Part shown: positions 44,356 to 53,057 of the stretch, piece by piece
Layout of the letters: every line of letters begins with the position of its first letter
Position numbering within the stretch: the stretch's first letter is position 1
Assembly: GCA_963991985.1 (NCBI GenBank)
Contig: CAXDRX010000005.1
Coordinates: 40,992-104,991 of the forward strand
Length of the DNA: 64,000 bases
Source of the DNA: MED-G17 sp963991985
GTDB lineage: Bacteria; Bacteroidota; Bacteroidia; NS11-12g; UBA9320
Direction of reading: 5' to 3'
Program-made: the position numbers and the translations under genes
The notes under the pieces: model-generated
Told to the model about the DNA's origin: nothing
Databases searched by the model: none
Seen by the model: the letters and a program-made list of their open reading frames with translations, nothing else

Positions 44356-45309
44356 CTATGGCCACCAGATTATAGTTGCTGAACCAAAAGCTACCTGATT
44401 GTAAAGTTCTATGATTGAGTTACCAATTGATCCACCAAGACCCATTCCTGCTACGATAGGCCATGTTACTTCAATAAAAAACCAACTCACACCGGCAGCA
44501 GACAAACCACCTAAGCCGCCTGCAGCATCTGCATGACCTACACGACCCCAATCTGCTCCAACTATCATTATAGAAGGTAGGTCATCTTCAAAATCATCAT
44601 GGAACACAGTATCTCCTTCTTGTTCGATGATGCTTTCTATTGGATTCGTATCTCTCAAAACTATGTCCATATAGTTATACATACTAAAACGGTAAATTGA
44701 TGCCATCGATAAAAGCATGATTTTTTGATTAGGGTTGTCAAAGTTTTTCTCAGATATAATTTGAGATTCAATTCGTTTTATGTTTTCATTGAGTACTTTA
44801 TAAGCTTCAATCATAGAACCATTCTTTTCATGGAGATAAACACCTATTTTATCAACTTCATTATTTAATTTAAGTGCATAACTTGCCATTAAATCACTAA
44901 TTCGTTCTCTAGTTTTAAGCGAATTTATATATTCTTGGACCGTGGATTCCTGGATAAAACGCTGAAGAAATCTAGATTCTTTCTTAATTTCTTCGAAATT
45001 GTCAGTAAATTTTCCCTCAAACAGACCATTGTTGTTCAGAAATTGGTTCATTTTAGAGATATATTCCTTCTGTGACTTTTCAGCATTAAATATCCGAGTA
45101 GTTGTTATAGACCTCATACCTTCGTTATGAAACTCTCCTAAAACGTCATAGGGATTGTCAGAGTTATAAACATAGTTAGGGATTCGCTGATTGGGGGTCA
45201 CAAAAGAAGATATTTCGGTATTTGTTGGAATCGAACGGGTGGTTAATTCATCATTATTGCATGACGTAATTCCAAGGACTAAAGCTAGAATAAAAGTATA
45301 TTTTTTCAT
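44356..45309 (-). CDS. Lipoprotein with glycine-rich hydrophobic C-terminal tail
   Basis: The 317-residue protein shares its lipoprotein signal (MKKYTFILALVLGITSCNN, C17) with the gene at 43523. The middle 220 residues are helical and polar, with coiled-coil-like stretches. The last 70 change character: WGRVGHADAAGGLGGLSAAG, then a hydrophobic run and GMGLGGSIGNSIIELYNQV, a glycine-zipper pattern like that of membrane-inserting peptides and class II bacteriocins. No family is recognised. A small membrane protein gene follows 11 bases on and an XRE regulator is divergent, a layout that fits a toxin and its immunity and control genes, but this is inference. Confidence 0.75.
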   Translation of the reverse strand: MKKYTFILALVLGITSCNNDELTTRSIPTNTEISSFVTPNQRIPNYVYNSDNPYDVLGEFHNEGMRSITTTRIFNAEKSQKEYISKMNQFLNNNGLFEGKFTDNFEEIKKESRFLQRFIQESTVQEYINSLKTRERISDLMASYALKLNNEVDKIGVYLHEKNGSMIEAYKVLNENIKRIESQIISEKNFDNPNQKIMLLSMASIYRFSMYNYMDIVLRDTNPIESIIEQEGDTVFHDDFEDDLPSIMIVGADWGRVGHADAAGGLGGLSAAGVSWFFIEVTWPIVAGMGLGGSIGNSIIELYNQVAFGSATIIWWP

Positions 45310-45374
45310 TGCACACAAATCTATGGGCATATGGCCCATGGTCTAATTCAATTCTGAATTTTTTTGAATAATTT
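45281..45374. repeat. 94-base leader repeat, copy B
   Basis: This copy differs from 44013-44106 at two bases. It lies between the start of the glycine-tail lipoprotein and the divergent XRE regulator at 45433, and contains the same inverted repeat, ATGGGC (45323-45328) and GCCCAT (45334-45339). If it is an operator, the adjacent XRE protein is the obvious candidate to bind it. Confidence 0.9.
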
Positions 45375-45432
45375 TTTGGCCTTTTGATCTTGCCTGGGCA
45401 ACCTTTTTCGGATTTCTTTCGTTTCGAAAAAT

Positions 45433-45636
45433 ATGAAAAAAGATACATCCACATTGCTGATTCAAAATCGTGCGTTTTATGGCTATTCCCAAAAAGACAT
45501 CGCAAAATGGTTGGGCGTCAGCCAAAGCACATACAATCGTATGGAGTCTGGCAAAAGAAAATTGATTCCTGCCGAAGCCAAGGCCTTGGCCGATTTGTAT
45601 GGCTTGTCGACGAAGGATTTTTTGGCCCCGTCATAA
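45433..45636 (+). CDS. Small XRE-family HTH regulator, copy 2
   Basis: The 67-residue protein is a Cro/C1-type DNA-binding domain: MKKDTSTLLIQNRAFYGYSQ, then KDIAKWLGVSQSTYNRMESG and AEAKALADLYGLSTKDFLAP. Its first ten residues and first 29 bases are identical to copy 1 at 42546, but beyond that the two differ at most positions of helix one while keeping the fold. It is divergent from the glycine-tail lipoprotein, with 123 bases between them that include leader repeat copy B. The next gene, 82 bases on, looks like ordinary chromosome. Confidence 0.87.
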   Translation: MKKDTSTLLIQNRAFYGYSQKDIAKWLGVSQSTYNRMESGKRKLIPAEAKALADLYGLSTKDFLAPS

Positions 45637-45718
45637 ATTTCTCCACATTTCTTTCCTAGGGTCCCCAAGATGCAATTTTTCTTATAAATTGCAGATATTC
45701 TGAATTACTATTTCACTT

Positions 45719-46309
45719 ATGACACTAGAACAAAAAATTGATCAAATCATTGGCAAGTACAATTTATTGAATCATCCGTTTTACCAAGCTTGGTCAGCAG
45801 GCACCTTGTCCGAAGAAAAATTGAGCGAATACACCAAAGAGTATGGCACTTTTATACAACTCATTGCAGAAGGTTGGGGAAAAGCAGGCTACGAAAAAAT
45901 TCAAAAAGTAGAGGAAGAACATTTCCTACTTTGGAAAGATTTTGCCAAAAGTCTTGGTCAAGATACCATTGAACAAAGCATTGACGAAGTGGGTAAGCTG
46001 AACAAGGATTGTCAAAGCTATTTCCAAAACAAGGTCACTGCTATGGGCGCATTGTTGGCTTTTGAAAACCAACAACCCCACACGGCAACATCAAAGCTAA
46101 AAGGTCTCAGAAGTCACTACGAACATTTGAATGCCGATGAGACTTATTTTGAAATTCACCAAAACGATTGGGACGAACCCGCTCTTTTGGTGGAGGAAAT
46201 CAAATCGATGAATACTGAAAATCAAGCAAATTCCCTAGAGGCTTTGGAAGGTACTTGCCAAAACTTATGGAATGCTTTGACAGGAATTATGGGCGATGTA
46301 GAATGCTAA
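45719..46309 (+). CDS. TenA/PqqC-like (heme-oxygenase fold) protein
   Basis: The 196-residue all-helical protein resembles the TENA/THI-4 and HDO diiron families: NLLNHPFYQAWSAGTLSEEK at the start, EEHFLLWKDFAKSLG, MGALLAFENQQP and YFEIHQNDW. In diiron HDO enzymes such as CADD and UndA, metal ligands come from E/ExxH and HxxxDxxH; here the last motif reads HQNDWDEP, lacking the final histidine and with shifted acids, so metal binding is doubtful. Family membership is likely; thiaminase, oxidase or other activity cannot be assigned. A shared terminator follows. Confidence 0.78.
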   Translation: MTLEQKIDQIIGKYNLLNHPFYQAWSAGTLSEEKLSEYTKEYGTFIQLIAEGWGKAGYEKIQKVEEEHFLLWKDFAKSLGQDTIEQSIDEVGKLNKDCQSYFQNKVTAMGALLAFENQQPHTATSKLKGLRSHYEHLNADETYFEIHQNDWDEPALLVEEIKSMNTENQANSLEALEGTCQNLWNALTGIMGDVEC

Positions 46310-46350
46310 ACAAAATTCAAGGATAAAAAAAAGTCGATGACTTTAGAACA

Positions 46351-46386
46351 AAAAAAGCGCTTCCCTTTGGAGGTGCTTTTTTTTTA
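46351..46386. terminator. Bidirectional terminator
   Basis: GCGCTTCC (46357-46364) pairs with GGAGGTGC (46369-46376) over a four-base loop, with six A before and nine T after. It serves the TenA-like gene and the convergent M61 gene, whose stop codon is in the T run. Confidence 0.85.
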
Positions 46387-48150
46387 AGGCATCCATTTCA
46401 TTAGCGCCTTTTTTTGTTCGGCATTCAATGATTGTTTGGGTGTCAGTTTGTATCTAAGAATTTTGGCTGATTGATTGGCAGCAAAAACGGTCATCATGCG
46501 TCCCTCTCTTTGAAAAGACAGCTCCAATCGATCACCTTTGGGTTTCATGGCGTTTAAAAAATCTTCCAGGCGATTGTTGATTCGGTATCCATTGATGGCA
46601 ATCAGTTCGTCGTGAACACTTAACCCAGCTTTCATTGCGCTCGACCCTTGGTCGATTGATAAAATTTTTGTGATGCCTCCCTGGTATTGCGTTTGCATTC
46701 CCAAAGGGTCTCCCGAACCCTCTTGAACATTAATTTCCAGACCAATGGATTCCAATACGCTATAGTCCAAACTTCCTTTTCCATAAACCCATGTGTCTAT
46801 CTCCTTTTTCATATTTTTTCCAGCTATTTTATTTACAGCTTTCAAAAAATCATCATAATCAAATCCGCTTCCATCTTTTTTATACGTATGCCAATACAAA
46901 TGGTTGATGACTTCGTCAAGGGATTTTTCACCCTTCGTTTCTTTAAGGATATGTGCATTGAGTAAAAGCGCTAAGAGCATTCCTTTGTTGTAATATGAAA
47001 TATTGGTGTTTTGTTGGTCGCTGTTGGGATTGTATAATTTCACCCATGCGTTCATGCTTGACTCTGCCAAGCTCATGGCATATTTTCCATAGGTATTTTC
47101 ATAAGTCGAAATTTGCCCCGCTACTTGTCGTAGGTAATCGTTTCTCGTTGTAAAACCAGCGCGATACAGGATAAGTTTGTCATAATATGAAGTAAACCCC
47201 TCTGCAAACCACAAAAGCTCGGAATAATTTTCTTTGTGATAGTCAAAGGGCCCCAGCTCCTTGGGACGCAGTCTTTTGACATTCCATAGGTGAAAATATT
47301 CATGTGCAATCAGTCGGAGAAAGTTGAGGTATTTGCCTCGATTTGCATACGCAAAACGATTGACCATACTGGTTTGAGAGTTCTTATGTTCCAAACCTCC
47401 CCCACCATTGTCCACATTGTAAACAAAGTGAATGTAATAAGGGTTTGAGGGCTGATCGTTGAACAGTTTAAATTCCTCATCGCTTATGGCTTTAAAGTCT
47501 TTACGGATTTGAGACAATCGATAATTTCCTTTGCCCAGCATAACCACTTTATGGAGCAATCCCGCCGAGGTGTATTCTACCGTGTCAAAATTTCCAACGG
47601 CCAATGGGGCATCTGCCAAATCATCATAATTCAAAAGTTCAAACCGATTGTTTTGCAAAGGTTTGGCTGCAATGAAAGCATTGGCCCAGTGTCTTTGAGG
47701 GGTTATATTTAGGTGTATTTTTTGGTTTTCCCAACCTTCTACCAGCATAAAAGCCGAAGGACCATGCAAAAAGGCATATTCACCATCAACATAACTCTCT
47801 CGAACACTTTTCTCGAAGCAAAAAACATGATAGGTAAATGATACTTTTTTGAATCCCTTGCAAGTGACCAGCCATGTGTTTTTGTTGGCTTTCTTTACAA
47901 AAAGACTTTTGTCATTGCTTTCGGCAAAAACTTGATCGACATTTTTTGCAAAATCTCTGATTTTGTATGACCCGGGAGTCCACGTGGGCATGCGAAATAT
48001 CAATGCTTGTAAAGCAGGGTCTTTTTCTACTTCTATGGTGATGGTGGCATAATGGTTGTTCCATCTAGGAAAAGAAACATTGTATTGTATTTGAGACATA
48101 AGCAATTGATGGGCAAGCAGGGCAAAATAAAAAAGTAGTGATTTTTTCAT
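46384..48150 (-). CDS. M61 family peptidase with PDZ domain
   Basis: The 588-residue protein is a glycyl-aminopeptidase-like zinc peptidase. The signal peptide is MKKSLLFYFALLAHQLLMSQ, which fixes the start at ATG 48150; a longer frame to 48246 lies in the upstream gene. An N-terminal beta domain precedes the zinc site LIAHEYFHLWNVKRLRP with the third ligand in LWFAEGFTSYYD. A PDZ domain follows near 490-570 (GLSVHDELIAINGYRI). It probably cuts peptides in the periplasm. Its start overlaps the previous stop as ATGA. Confidence 0.93.
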   Translation of the reverse strand: MKKSLLFYFALLAHQLLMSQIQYNVSFPRWNNHYATITIEVEKDPALQALIFRMPTWTPGSYKIRDFAKNVDQVFAESNDKSLFVKKANKNTWLVTCKGFKKVSFTYHVFCFEKSVRESYVDGEYAFLHGPSAFMLVEGWENQKIHLNITPQRHWANAFIAAKPLQNNRFELLNYDDLADAPLAVGNFDTVEYTSAGLLHKVVMLGKGNYRLSQIRKDFKAISDEEFKLFNDQPSNPYYIHFVYNVDNGGGGLEHKNSQTSMVNRFAYANRGKYLNFLRLIAHEYFHLWNVKRLRPKELGPFDYHKENYSELLWFAEGFTSYYDKLILYRAGFTTRNDYLRQVAGQISTYENTYGKYAMSLAESSMNAWVKLYNPNSDQQNTNISYYNKGMLLALLLNAHILKETKGEKSLDEVINHLYWHTYKKDGSGFDYDDFLKAVNKIAGKNMKKEIDTWVYGKGSLDYSVLESIGLEINVQEGSGDPLGMQTQYQGGITKILSIDQGSSAMKAGLSVHDELIAINGYRINNRLEDFLNAMKPKGDRLELSFQREGRMMTVFAANQSAKILRYKLTPKQSLNAEQKKALMKWMP

Positions 48151-50267
48151 TTGGATCGTATTTGACTTTGAATTTCTTCGAAAGTAGCAACTGGTTTTTG
48201 ACAAGTGTTGTTTCTGCACAAAAAATATTGAATCTCTTTTTGCCAACGCCCAGAAAACAATGGAACATTTTCTTGGGCTTTTTCACTGAAAACAATGTGT
48301 ACTTGAGGAAAATATTGACTCTGGATGGCGGAAGCTACCTTGGCCGCATTTTGCCCGGTAATCACCAATTCAAAGGAGGGCTCCACCTTGTCTAAAAAAA
48401 GCATTAGCCAGTTGGCATAACTTCCCCCATAATTTTCAATGGACTCTTGCAATGGAAGCAACATTTCCTCACTTCTTCTGATGTATTTTGATTGACTTAG
48501 GTAAGTTCCCAAAATATTTAGGTTATGTGCCATAACCGAATTATCCGAAGGAATCACGTTGTCCACCATCTGTTTGGGAATCTGGTACAATTCAGAATTT
48601 TTTCTTTTGGACATGTGAAAATAAAGCTTCTCCTCATCCAAGAAGATATCATCTGCAGAATTTTGTAACTTTTCAGCCAAAAGCAAATATTTTATATCCC
48701 CACCTACCTCAAACAAACGAATTAAAGCTTTTGTAAGCAATGCATAGTCCTCGCAAAGGCCTTCTCCCTCGGACCCTCCTTTGGTATGGCTATGCCAAAG
48801 TTTGGGAAAAGGACCTTCAATCAAGACATGTCTTTCCAAATGCTTAAACAAATCATTTGCATCTTCAAGATATCTAGAATGGCCAAATGCCGCGTAAGCG
48901 TCGCAAAAAGCAACGAGCATCAATGCGTTCCAACTTGTTAAGCATTTATTATCCAAATGTGGTCTTGTCCTTTTTTCTCTTTGGGCCAATAATTTTTCTT
49001 TGATGAGACGCAGTTTATTTTTCAATTCCATTGGATCAAGGGACAACTTCTTGGCAAACTCCTCATCGGTTTCTTTTCGGAGTAAGATGAATTTGTCCTC
49101 TTCCCAATAACCAATGTGATTCAAATTGTAATAATCTTGGACCAAAGTCCATTCTTCCTCTGTCAATAATGATTTTATCTCTGCCTTTCTCCATACATAG
49201 TATTTACCCTCTTCGCCTTCGCTATCCGCATCAAGTGCCGAGGAATAAAGTCCATTTGTCTGCAACAAGTCCTTTTTTACAAATCGGATGGATTGCTCTG
49301 CAACTTCTTTGTACAAGGTGTTTTTTGTTCGCGAAAATGCTTGAGCAAAAAGAGAAATCAATTGTGCATTGTCGTAAAGCATTTTTTCAAAATGGGGCAC
49401 TTTCCATTGAGCATCGGTGCTGTATCGAGCAAATCCACCTCCCAGATGATCGTAAATACCACCGAAAGCCAAAGATTTCAAAGTTAATTCTACCTGATTT
49501 TGCAAGACTTCGTCTTTTTTTTGTTCGGCAAAACGCATCAAAAAGAGAAGATTGCCAGGCATGGGAAATTTGGGTGAGCGAATTGTGCCACCCAATTGAT
49601 AGTCCAAACGGTTTCTCCACTTTTCAATAGAATTTGCAATGGTCTTAGCAGCAAGGGCAGGGTCATTTGTGAGGGGAGAAATGAAATGTTGTTGAAGGAT
49701 ACCATCTTCCAATTCGTTGGCAAACTGAGCCAATTTTTCACTGTTCTGAGTATACTCTTTGTGAACTGCTTGCAAAACCTGCAACCAGTTGTCTTTCGAA
49801 AAATAGGTTCCTCCATGAAAGACTTTTCCATCGGGCATAGCAAATACATTTAAAGGCCAACCCCCACTCCCCGTGATTAAATGAACGGAACGCATGTAAA
49901 GCTCATCAACATCGGGTCTTTCCTCTCTGTCTACTTTTATGGCATAGAAGTGCTTATTCATAAACGAGGCAACCGCACTGTCTTCAAAACTTTCTTTTTC
50001 CATCACGTGGCACCAATGACAGGCAGAATAGCCAATGCTTATGATGATGGGTTTTTGAAGTTGCTTGGCTTCTGCAAGATTTTTTTTGTTCCAAGCGTGC
50101 CATTCTACAGGATTGTATGCATGTTGCAAAAGGTAGGGGCTGCTTTCGTGAATAAGTTCATTTGATTTTGCAGAATTGTTTTGCGATTTTATTTCCATGC
50201 TGCCACAAGCCAAACATAACCAAAAGGATATGTAAATTGGGGAATACTTTTTATATCTAAAGTACAA
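48147..50267 (-). CDS. DUF255 thioredoxin-domain protein (YyaL/SPATA20-like)
   Basis: The 706-residue protein has a thioredoxin-like DUF255 domain with CHWC (IGYSACHWCHVMEKESFED) near 85, followed by an alpha/alpha toroid that resembles GlcNAc 2-epimerase or cellobiose-epimerase folds (MLYDNAQLISLFAQAF, DADSEGEEGKYYVW, LTSWNALMLVAFCDAY). The family is widespread and its biochemical role is not settled. The first 30 residues look like a lipoprotein or uncleaved signal (FWLCLACGSME), so it may be anchored outside the cytoplasm. Coupled to the M61 gene by an ATGA overlap and two bases after recA. Confidence 0.92.
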   Translation of the reverse strand: MYFRYKKYSPIYISFWLCLACGSMEIKSQNNSAKSNELIHESSPYLLQHAYNPVEWHAWNKKNLAEAKQLQKPIIISIGYSACHWCHVMEKESFEDSAVASFMNKHFYAIKVDREERPDVDELYMRSVHLITGSGGWPLNVFAMPDGKVFHGGTYFSKDNWLQVLQAVHKEYTQNSEKLAQFANELEDGILQQHFISPLTNDPALAAKTIANSIEKWRNRLDYQLGGTIRSPKFPMPGNLLFLMRFAEQKKDEVLQNQVELTLKSLAFGGIYDHLGGGFARYSTDAQWKVPHFEKMLYDNAQLISLFAQAFSRTKNTLYKEVAEQSIRFVKKDLLQTNGLYSSALDADSEGEEGKYYVWRKAEIKSLLTEEEWTLVQDYYNLNHIGYWEEDKFILLRKETDEEFAKKLSLDPMELKNKLRLIKEKLLAQREKRTRPHLDNKCLTSWNALMLVAFCDAYAAFGHSRYLEDANDLFKHLERHVLIEGPFPKLWHSHTKGGSEGEGLCEDYALLTKALIRLFEVGGDIKYLLLAEKLQNSADDIFLDEEKLYFHMSKRKNSELYQIPKQMVDNVIPSDNSVMAHNLNILGTYLSQSKYIRRSEEMLLPLQESIENYGGSYANWLMLFLDKVEPSFELVITGQNAAKVASAIQSQYFPQVHIVFSEKAQENVPLFSGRWQKEIQYFLCRNNTCQKPVATFEEIQSQIRSK

Positions 50268-50269
50268 AC

Positions 50270-51268
50270 TTAATTCATCAATTTTTCACTTATCTTTTGA
50301 TGAATATCTTCCATCAATTCGGAATTGTCCAATAGAAGTTGCTTTACTGCATCACGACCTTGGCCCAGTTTGGTTCCATCGTAGCTAAACCATGAGCCAC
50401 TTTTTTGAACAATTTCTTGCTCTACCGCCATATCTAGAATCTCTCCTGCCTTAGAAATTCCCAAACCATACATGATGTCAAATTCTATGGTTCTGAAGGG
50501 AGGAGCTACTTTATTTTTCGCTACCTTAATTCTTACCCTATTCCCGATAACTTCGGTATTGTCTTTGATTTGTCCTATACGACGAATATCTAATCGTACG
50601 GAAGCATAGAATTTCAAAGCATTGCCACCGGTTGTTGTTTCAGGATTGCCGAACATGACACCAATTTTTTCTCGAAGTTGGTTGATGAATATACAAACAC
50701 ATCCAGTTTTATTGATAGATCCGGTCAATTTTCTTAGTGCTTGCGACATCAGTCGAGCTTGCAAACCCATTTTGCTTTCCCCCATTTCCCCCTCTATTTC
50801 TGCTTTTGGGACAAGCGCTGCAACTGAATCGATAACAACAATATCTAAGGCGCCTGAACGAATTAAATTGTCTGCAATTTCAAGTGCTTGTTCTCCATCA
50901 TCTGGTTGAGAAATGAGTAATTCAGAAGTATTTATGCCAATTTTTTCTGCATAAAACTTATCAAATGCATGCTCTGCATCAATGAAGGCGGCCAACCCAC
51001 CCTTTTTTTGCGCTTCCGCAATGGCGTGCATCGCCAAAGTCGTTTTACCTGACGATTCTGGCCCGTAGATTTCAATCACTCTTCCTTTTGGGAAACCACC
51101 CACACCTAGAGCAAGATCCAAGCCAAGAGAACCTGTTGGAACAACCTCCATTCGCTCAACATTGTCTTCATCCATTTTCATGACAACTCCTTTGCCATAG
51201 GACCGCTCTAGTTTGTCAATGGTGAGTTTTAAAGCTTTTAATTTTTCGTTTACTTCTTTGGTACTCAT
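50270..51268 (-). CDS. recA: Recombinase RecA
   Basis: RecA forms ATP-bound filaments on single-stranded DNA for strand exchange. The 332-residue protein has Walker A GPESSGKTTLAMH, Walker B LDIVVIDSVAALVPK, the L1/L2 loops (MGLQARLMSQALRKLTG, FGNPETTTGGNALKFYAS). The C terminus is short and lacks the long acidic tail of E. coli RecA. I start at ATG 51268 (MSTKEVNEKLKAL); an in-frame ATG at 51310 adds residues of no family likeness. No LexA box is recognisable in the 151-base spacer to the divergent gene. Confidence 0.97.
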   Translation of the reverse strand: MSTKEVNEKLKALKLTIDKLERSYGKGVVMKMDEDNVERMEVVPTGSLGLDLALGVGGFPKGRVIEIYGPESSGKTTLAMHAIAEAQKKGGLAAFIDAEHAFDKFYAEKIGINTSELLISQPDDGEQALEIADNLIRSGALDIVVIDSVAALVPKAEIEGEMGESKMGLQARLMSQALRKLTGSINKTGCVCIFINQLREKIGVMFGNPETTTGGNALKFYASVRLDIRRIGQIKDNTEVIGNRVRIKVAKNKVAPPFRTIEFDIMYGLGISKAGEILDMAVEQEIVQKSGSWFSYDGTKLGQGRDAVKQLLLDNSELMEDIHQKISEKLMN

Positions 51269-51364
51269 TTTATCTAAAAAAGAAATAGCAATAAAGGCCA
51301 TCAAAGGCACAAAAACAACCTATGTTGATATTTTGACCATAAGGTATGCGCATGAATTGTGGAA

Positions 51365-51416
51365 ACAATAAACACATTATAAACGTACAATTTTATTTAT
51401 TTGAAACGTTTATTGT
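51365..51416. promoter_or_regulatory. Inverted repeat in the recA divergent spacer
   Basis: ACAATAAAC (51365-51373) and its exact complement GTTTATTGT (51408-51416) flank an A/T-rich 34-base segment that also contains ATAAACG facing CGTTTAT. It ends four bases before the start of the barrel gene at 51420. A looped operator or paired half-sites are possible; chance is not excluded in such A/T-rich sequence. Confidence 0.35.
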
Positions 51417-51419
51417 GAG

Positions 51420-53057
51420 ATGAAGCGATTGTTCAAAATGCTTTTCTTGATTTTGCTTTTTTATAGCGAAGCCTTTGCACAGCAGGAAGATACTTTGTCA
51501 AAAATTGATGAAATAGAAATTATTACCAAATACAAACCCATACTGGTGGAGACAGAAAAAATCTATGTACTCCCGGAGATTTCCAACAATCAAATTGATT
51601 TGCCCCTTATGCAATACGATTTACCAGATTTGCTGCCAACCATTGGCAACAACTACTCCCCCATCCGACCTGTTTCTCTGAAGAAAGAAAAACCACCAAT
51701 TTTGTTTGGGAACTTTGCCAAACTTGGCTTTGGAAATTATTCAAGTCCTTATGCACAGCTCTATTTGCATAGTTTAGAAAGCCGAAAATACAGCTACGGA
51801 ATAAATCTTCTTCATCATTCAGCCAAAGGACCAAAATCGGGAGAATTGAAGAACGTACAGATCAGCCAAAACGACTTTAATCTTTTTGGAGAGCGATTTT
51901 TAAGAAAGGGCGTTTTGAGTGCTAATTTCAATTACAATCGGCAAGGATTCACACGTTATGGTTACCCTACAGATGCTGCAGACTTGGGAATGAATGAATT
52001 ATCCAATGTATTTCATTTGGGTTCCGGCAATATTCTTTTTTCATCGATTGATGAACGGAAGAAAAACGGATTTCTGTTGGGAACTTCTTTTTCATCTTTC
52101 GGCAATGACGTATGCTCAGAACTTGATTTCATGATCGACGGGGGAGTCAAATGGTCTGGAAGAAATTTTCAGTTTGACTGGAATTCAAAAGTGGATCTAA
52201 CGAATTTTTCCAAAGATACTCAAACGTTTAATAGAACTTTTGTGCATACCTTCCCAAAAATCTCTTTTCGAAAAAAATACTTTGAGATTGCCTTGGGTGC
52301 AAGAGCAACACTGCTCTCAGGAGACGATAGCCTTGCTGAAAATCTCTACATAACTCCCTATGCTTTTAGCAAATACAAGATAGCACCAGAGCTATTCATT
52401 TTTGGAGAACTCGACGGAGGATTGGTCAAAAACAGTTTTCAAAATTTGGCCAGAACCAACCCCTTCATCAACAATCACTTTACATTGACCAACACCTTCA
52501 ATGCCTTTCATCTAAAAGCAGGTGCGAGCGGCAATCTCCATAATTTTTCATATTCAGGAAACCTTTTCTTAGGCTTACAAAACAACCGTGTAATGTTCGC
52601 AACAGATAGTTCAAAATTTCGTGCCTTCGATGTCCTTTATGACAATTTAACACAATCGGGATTTCAAGCGCAAATGGGATACACATTCAACCAAAAAGGT
52701 TTTGTCAATGCCAAACTTACACTGACCGACTACAAAACAGAAAAGTATACCGCTGCTTTCCATTTGCCCAATACTCAATTTGAAATGCAAGCAAGATATT
52801 ATTGGAATGAGAAATTTATTGTCAAAAGCAATGGTCTATTTTTGAGTGAACGCTTAAATCGCAACGAAAAAGACAGACAAAAAACAAATCAAATACCCGC
52901 TTTCTTTGACTTAAGTTTTGGATTGGAATATTTGCACAAAAAAACACTTACATTTTTCCTAGAAGCAAACAATGTTTTAAATAAGAAATATCAATTTTGG
53001 GCAAATCACCCTAGATTTGGTCTAAACGTCTTGGGGGGCGTTTCATTATCGATCTAA
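51420..53057 (+). CDS. Plugless TonB-receptor-like outer-membrane barrel
   Basis: The 545-residue protein has a signal peptide (LLFYSEAFAQ, about 21), then an N-terminal part with KIDEIEIITKYKPILVETEK and no TonB plug, then barrel strands from about 95 (KLGFGNYSSPYAQLYLHS) to the final GLNVLGGVSLSI. Bacteroidota carry a conserved protein of this kind with a plug-free barrel next to an HU-CCDC81/SPOR gene; here the HU-CCDC81 gene starts on the last base of this stop. A role in envelope organisation is possible but unproved. Confidence 0.82.
   Translation: MKRLFKMLFLILLFYSEAFAQQEDTLSKIDEIEIITKYKPILVETEKIYVLPEISNNQIDLPLMQYDLPDLLPTIGNNYSPIRPVSLKKEKPPILFGNFAKLGFGNYSSPYAQLYLHSLESRKYSYGINLLHHSAKGPKSGELKNVQISQNDFNLFGERFLRKGVLSANFNYNRQGFTRYGYPTDAADLGMNELSNVFHLGSGNILFSSIDERKKNGFLLGTSFSSFGNDVCSELDFMIDGGVKWSGRNFQFDWNSKVDLTNFSKDTQTFNRTFVHTFPKISFRKKYFEIALGARATLLSGDDSLAENLYITPYAFSKYKIAPELFIFGELDGGLVKNSFQNLARTNPFINNHFTLTNTFNAFHLKAGASGNLHNFSYSGNLFLGLQNNRVMFATDSSKFRAFDVLYDNLTQSGFQAQMGYTFNQKGFVNAKLTLTDYKTEKYTAAFHLPNTQFEMQARYYWNEKFIVKSNGLFLSERLNRNEKDRQKTNQIPAFFDLSFGLEYLHKKTLTFFLEANNVLNKKYQFWANHPRFGLNVLGGVSLSI

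Noticed and set aside
48151..48246. Longer start of the M61 peptidase
   Set aside because: The upstream part lies in the DUF255 gene and would bury the signal peptide at residue 33.
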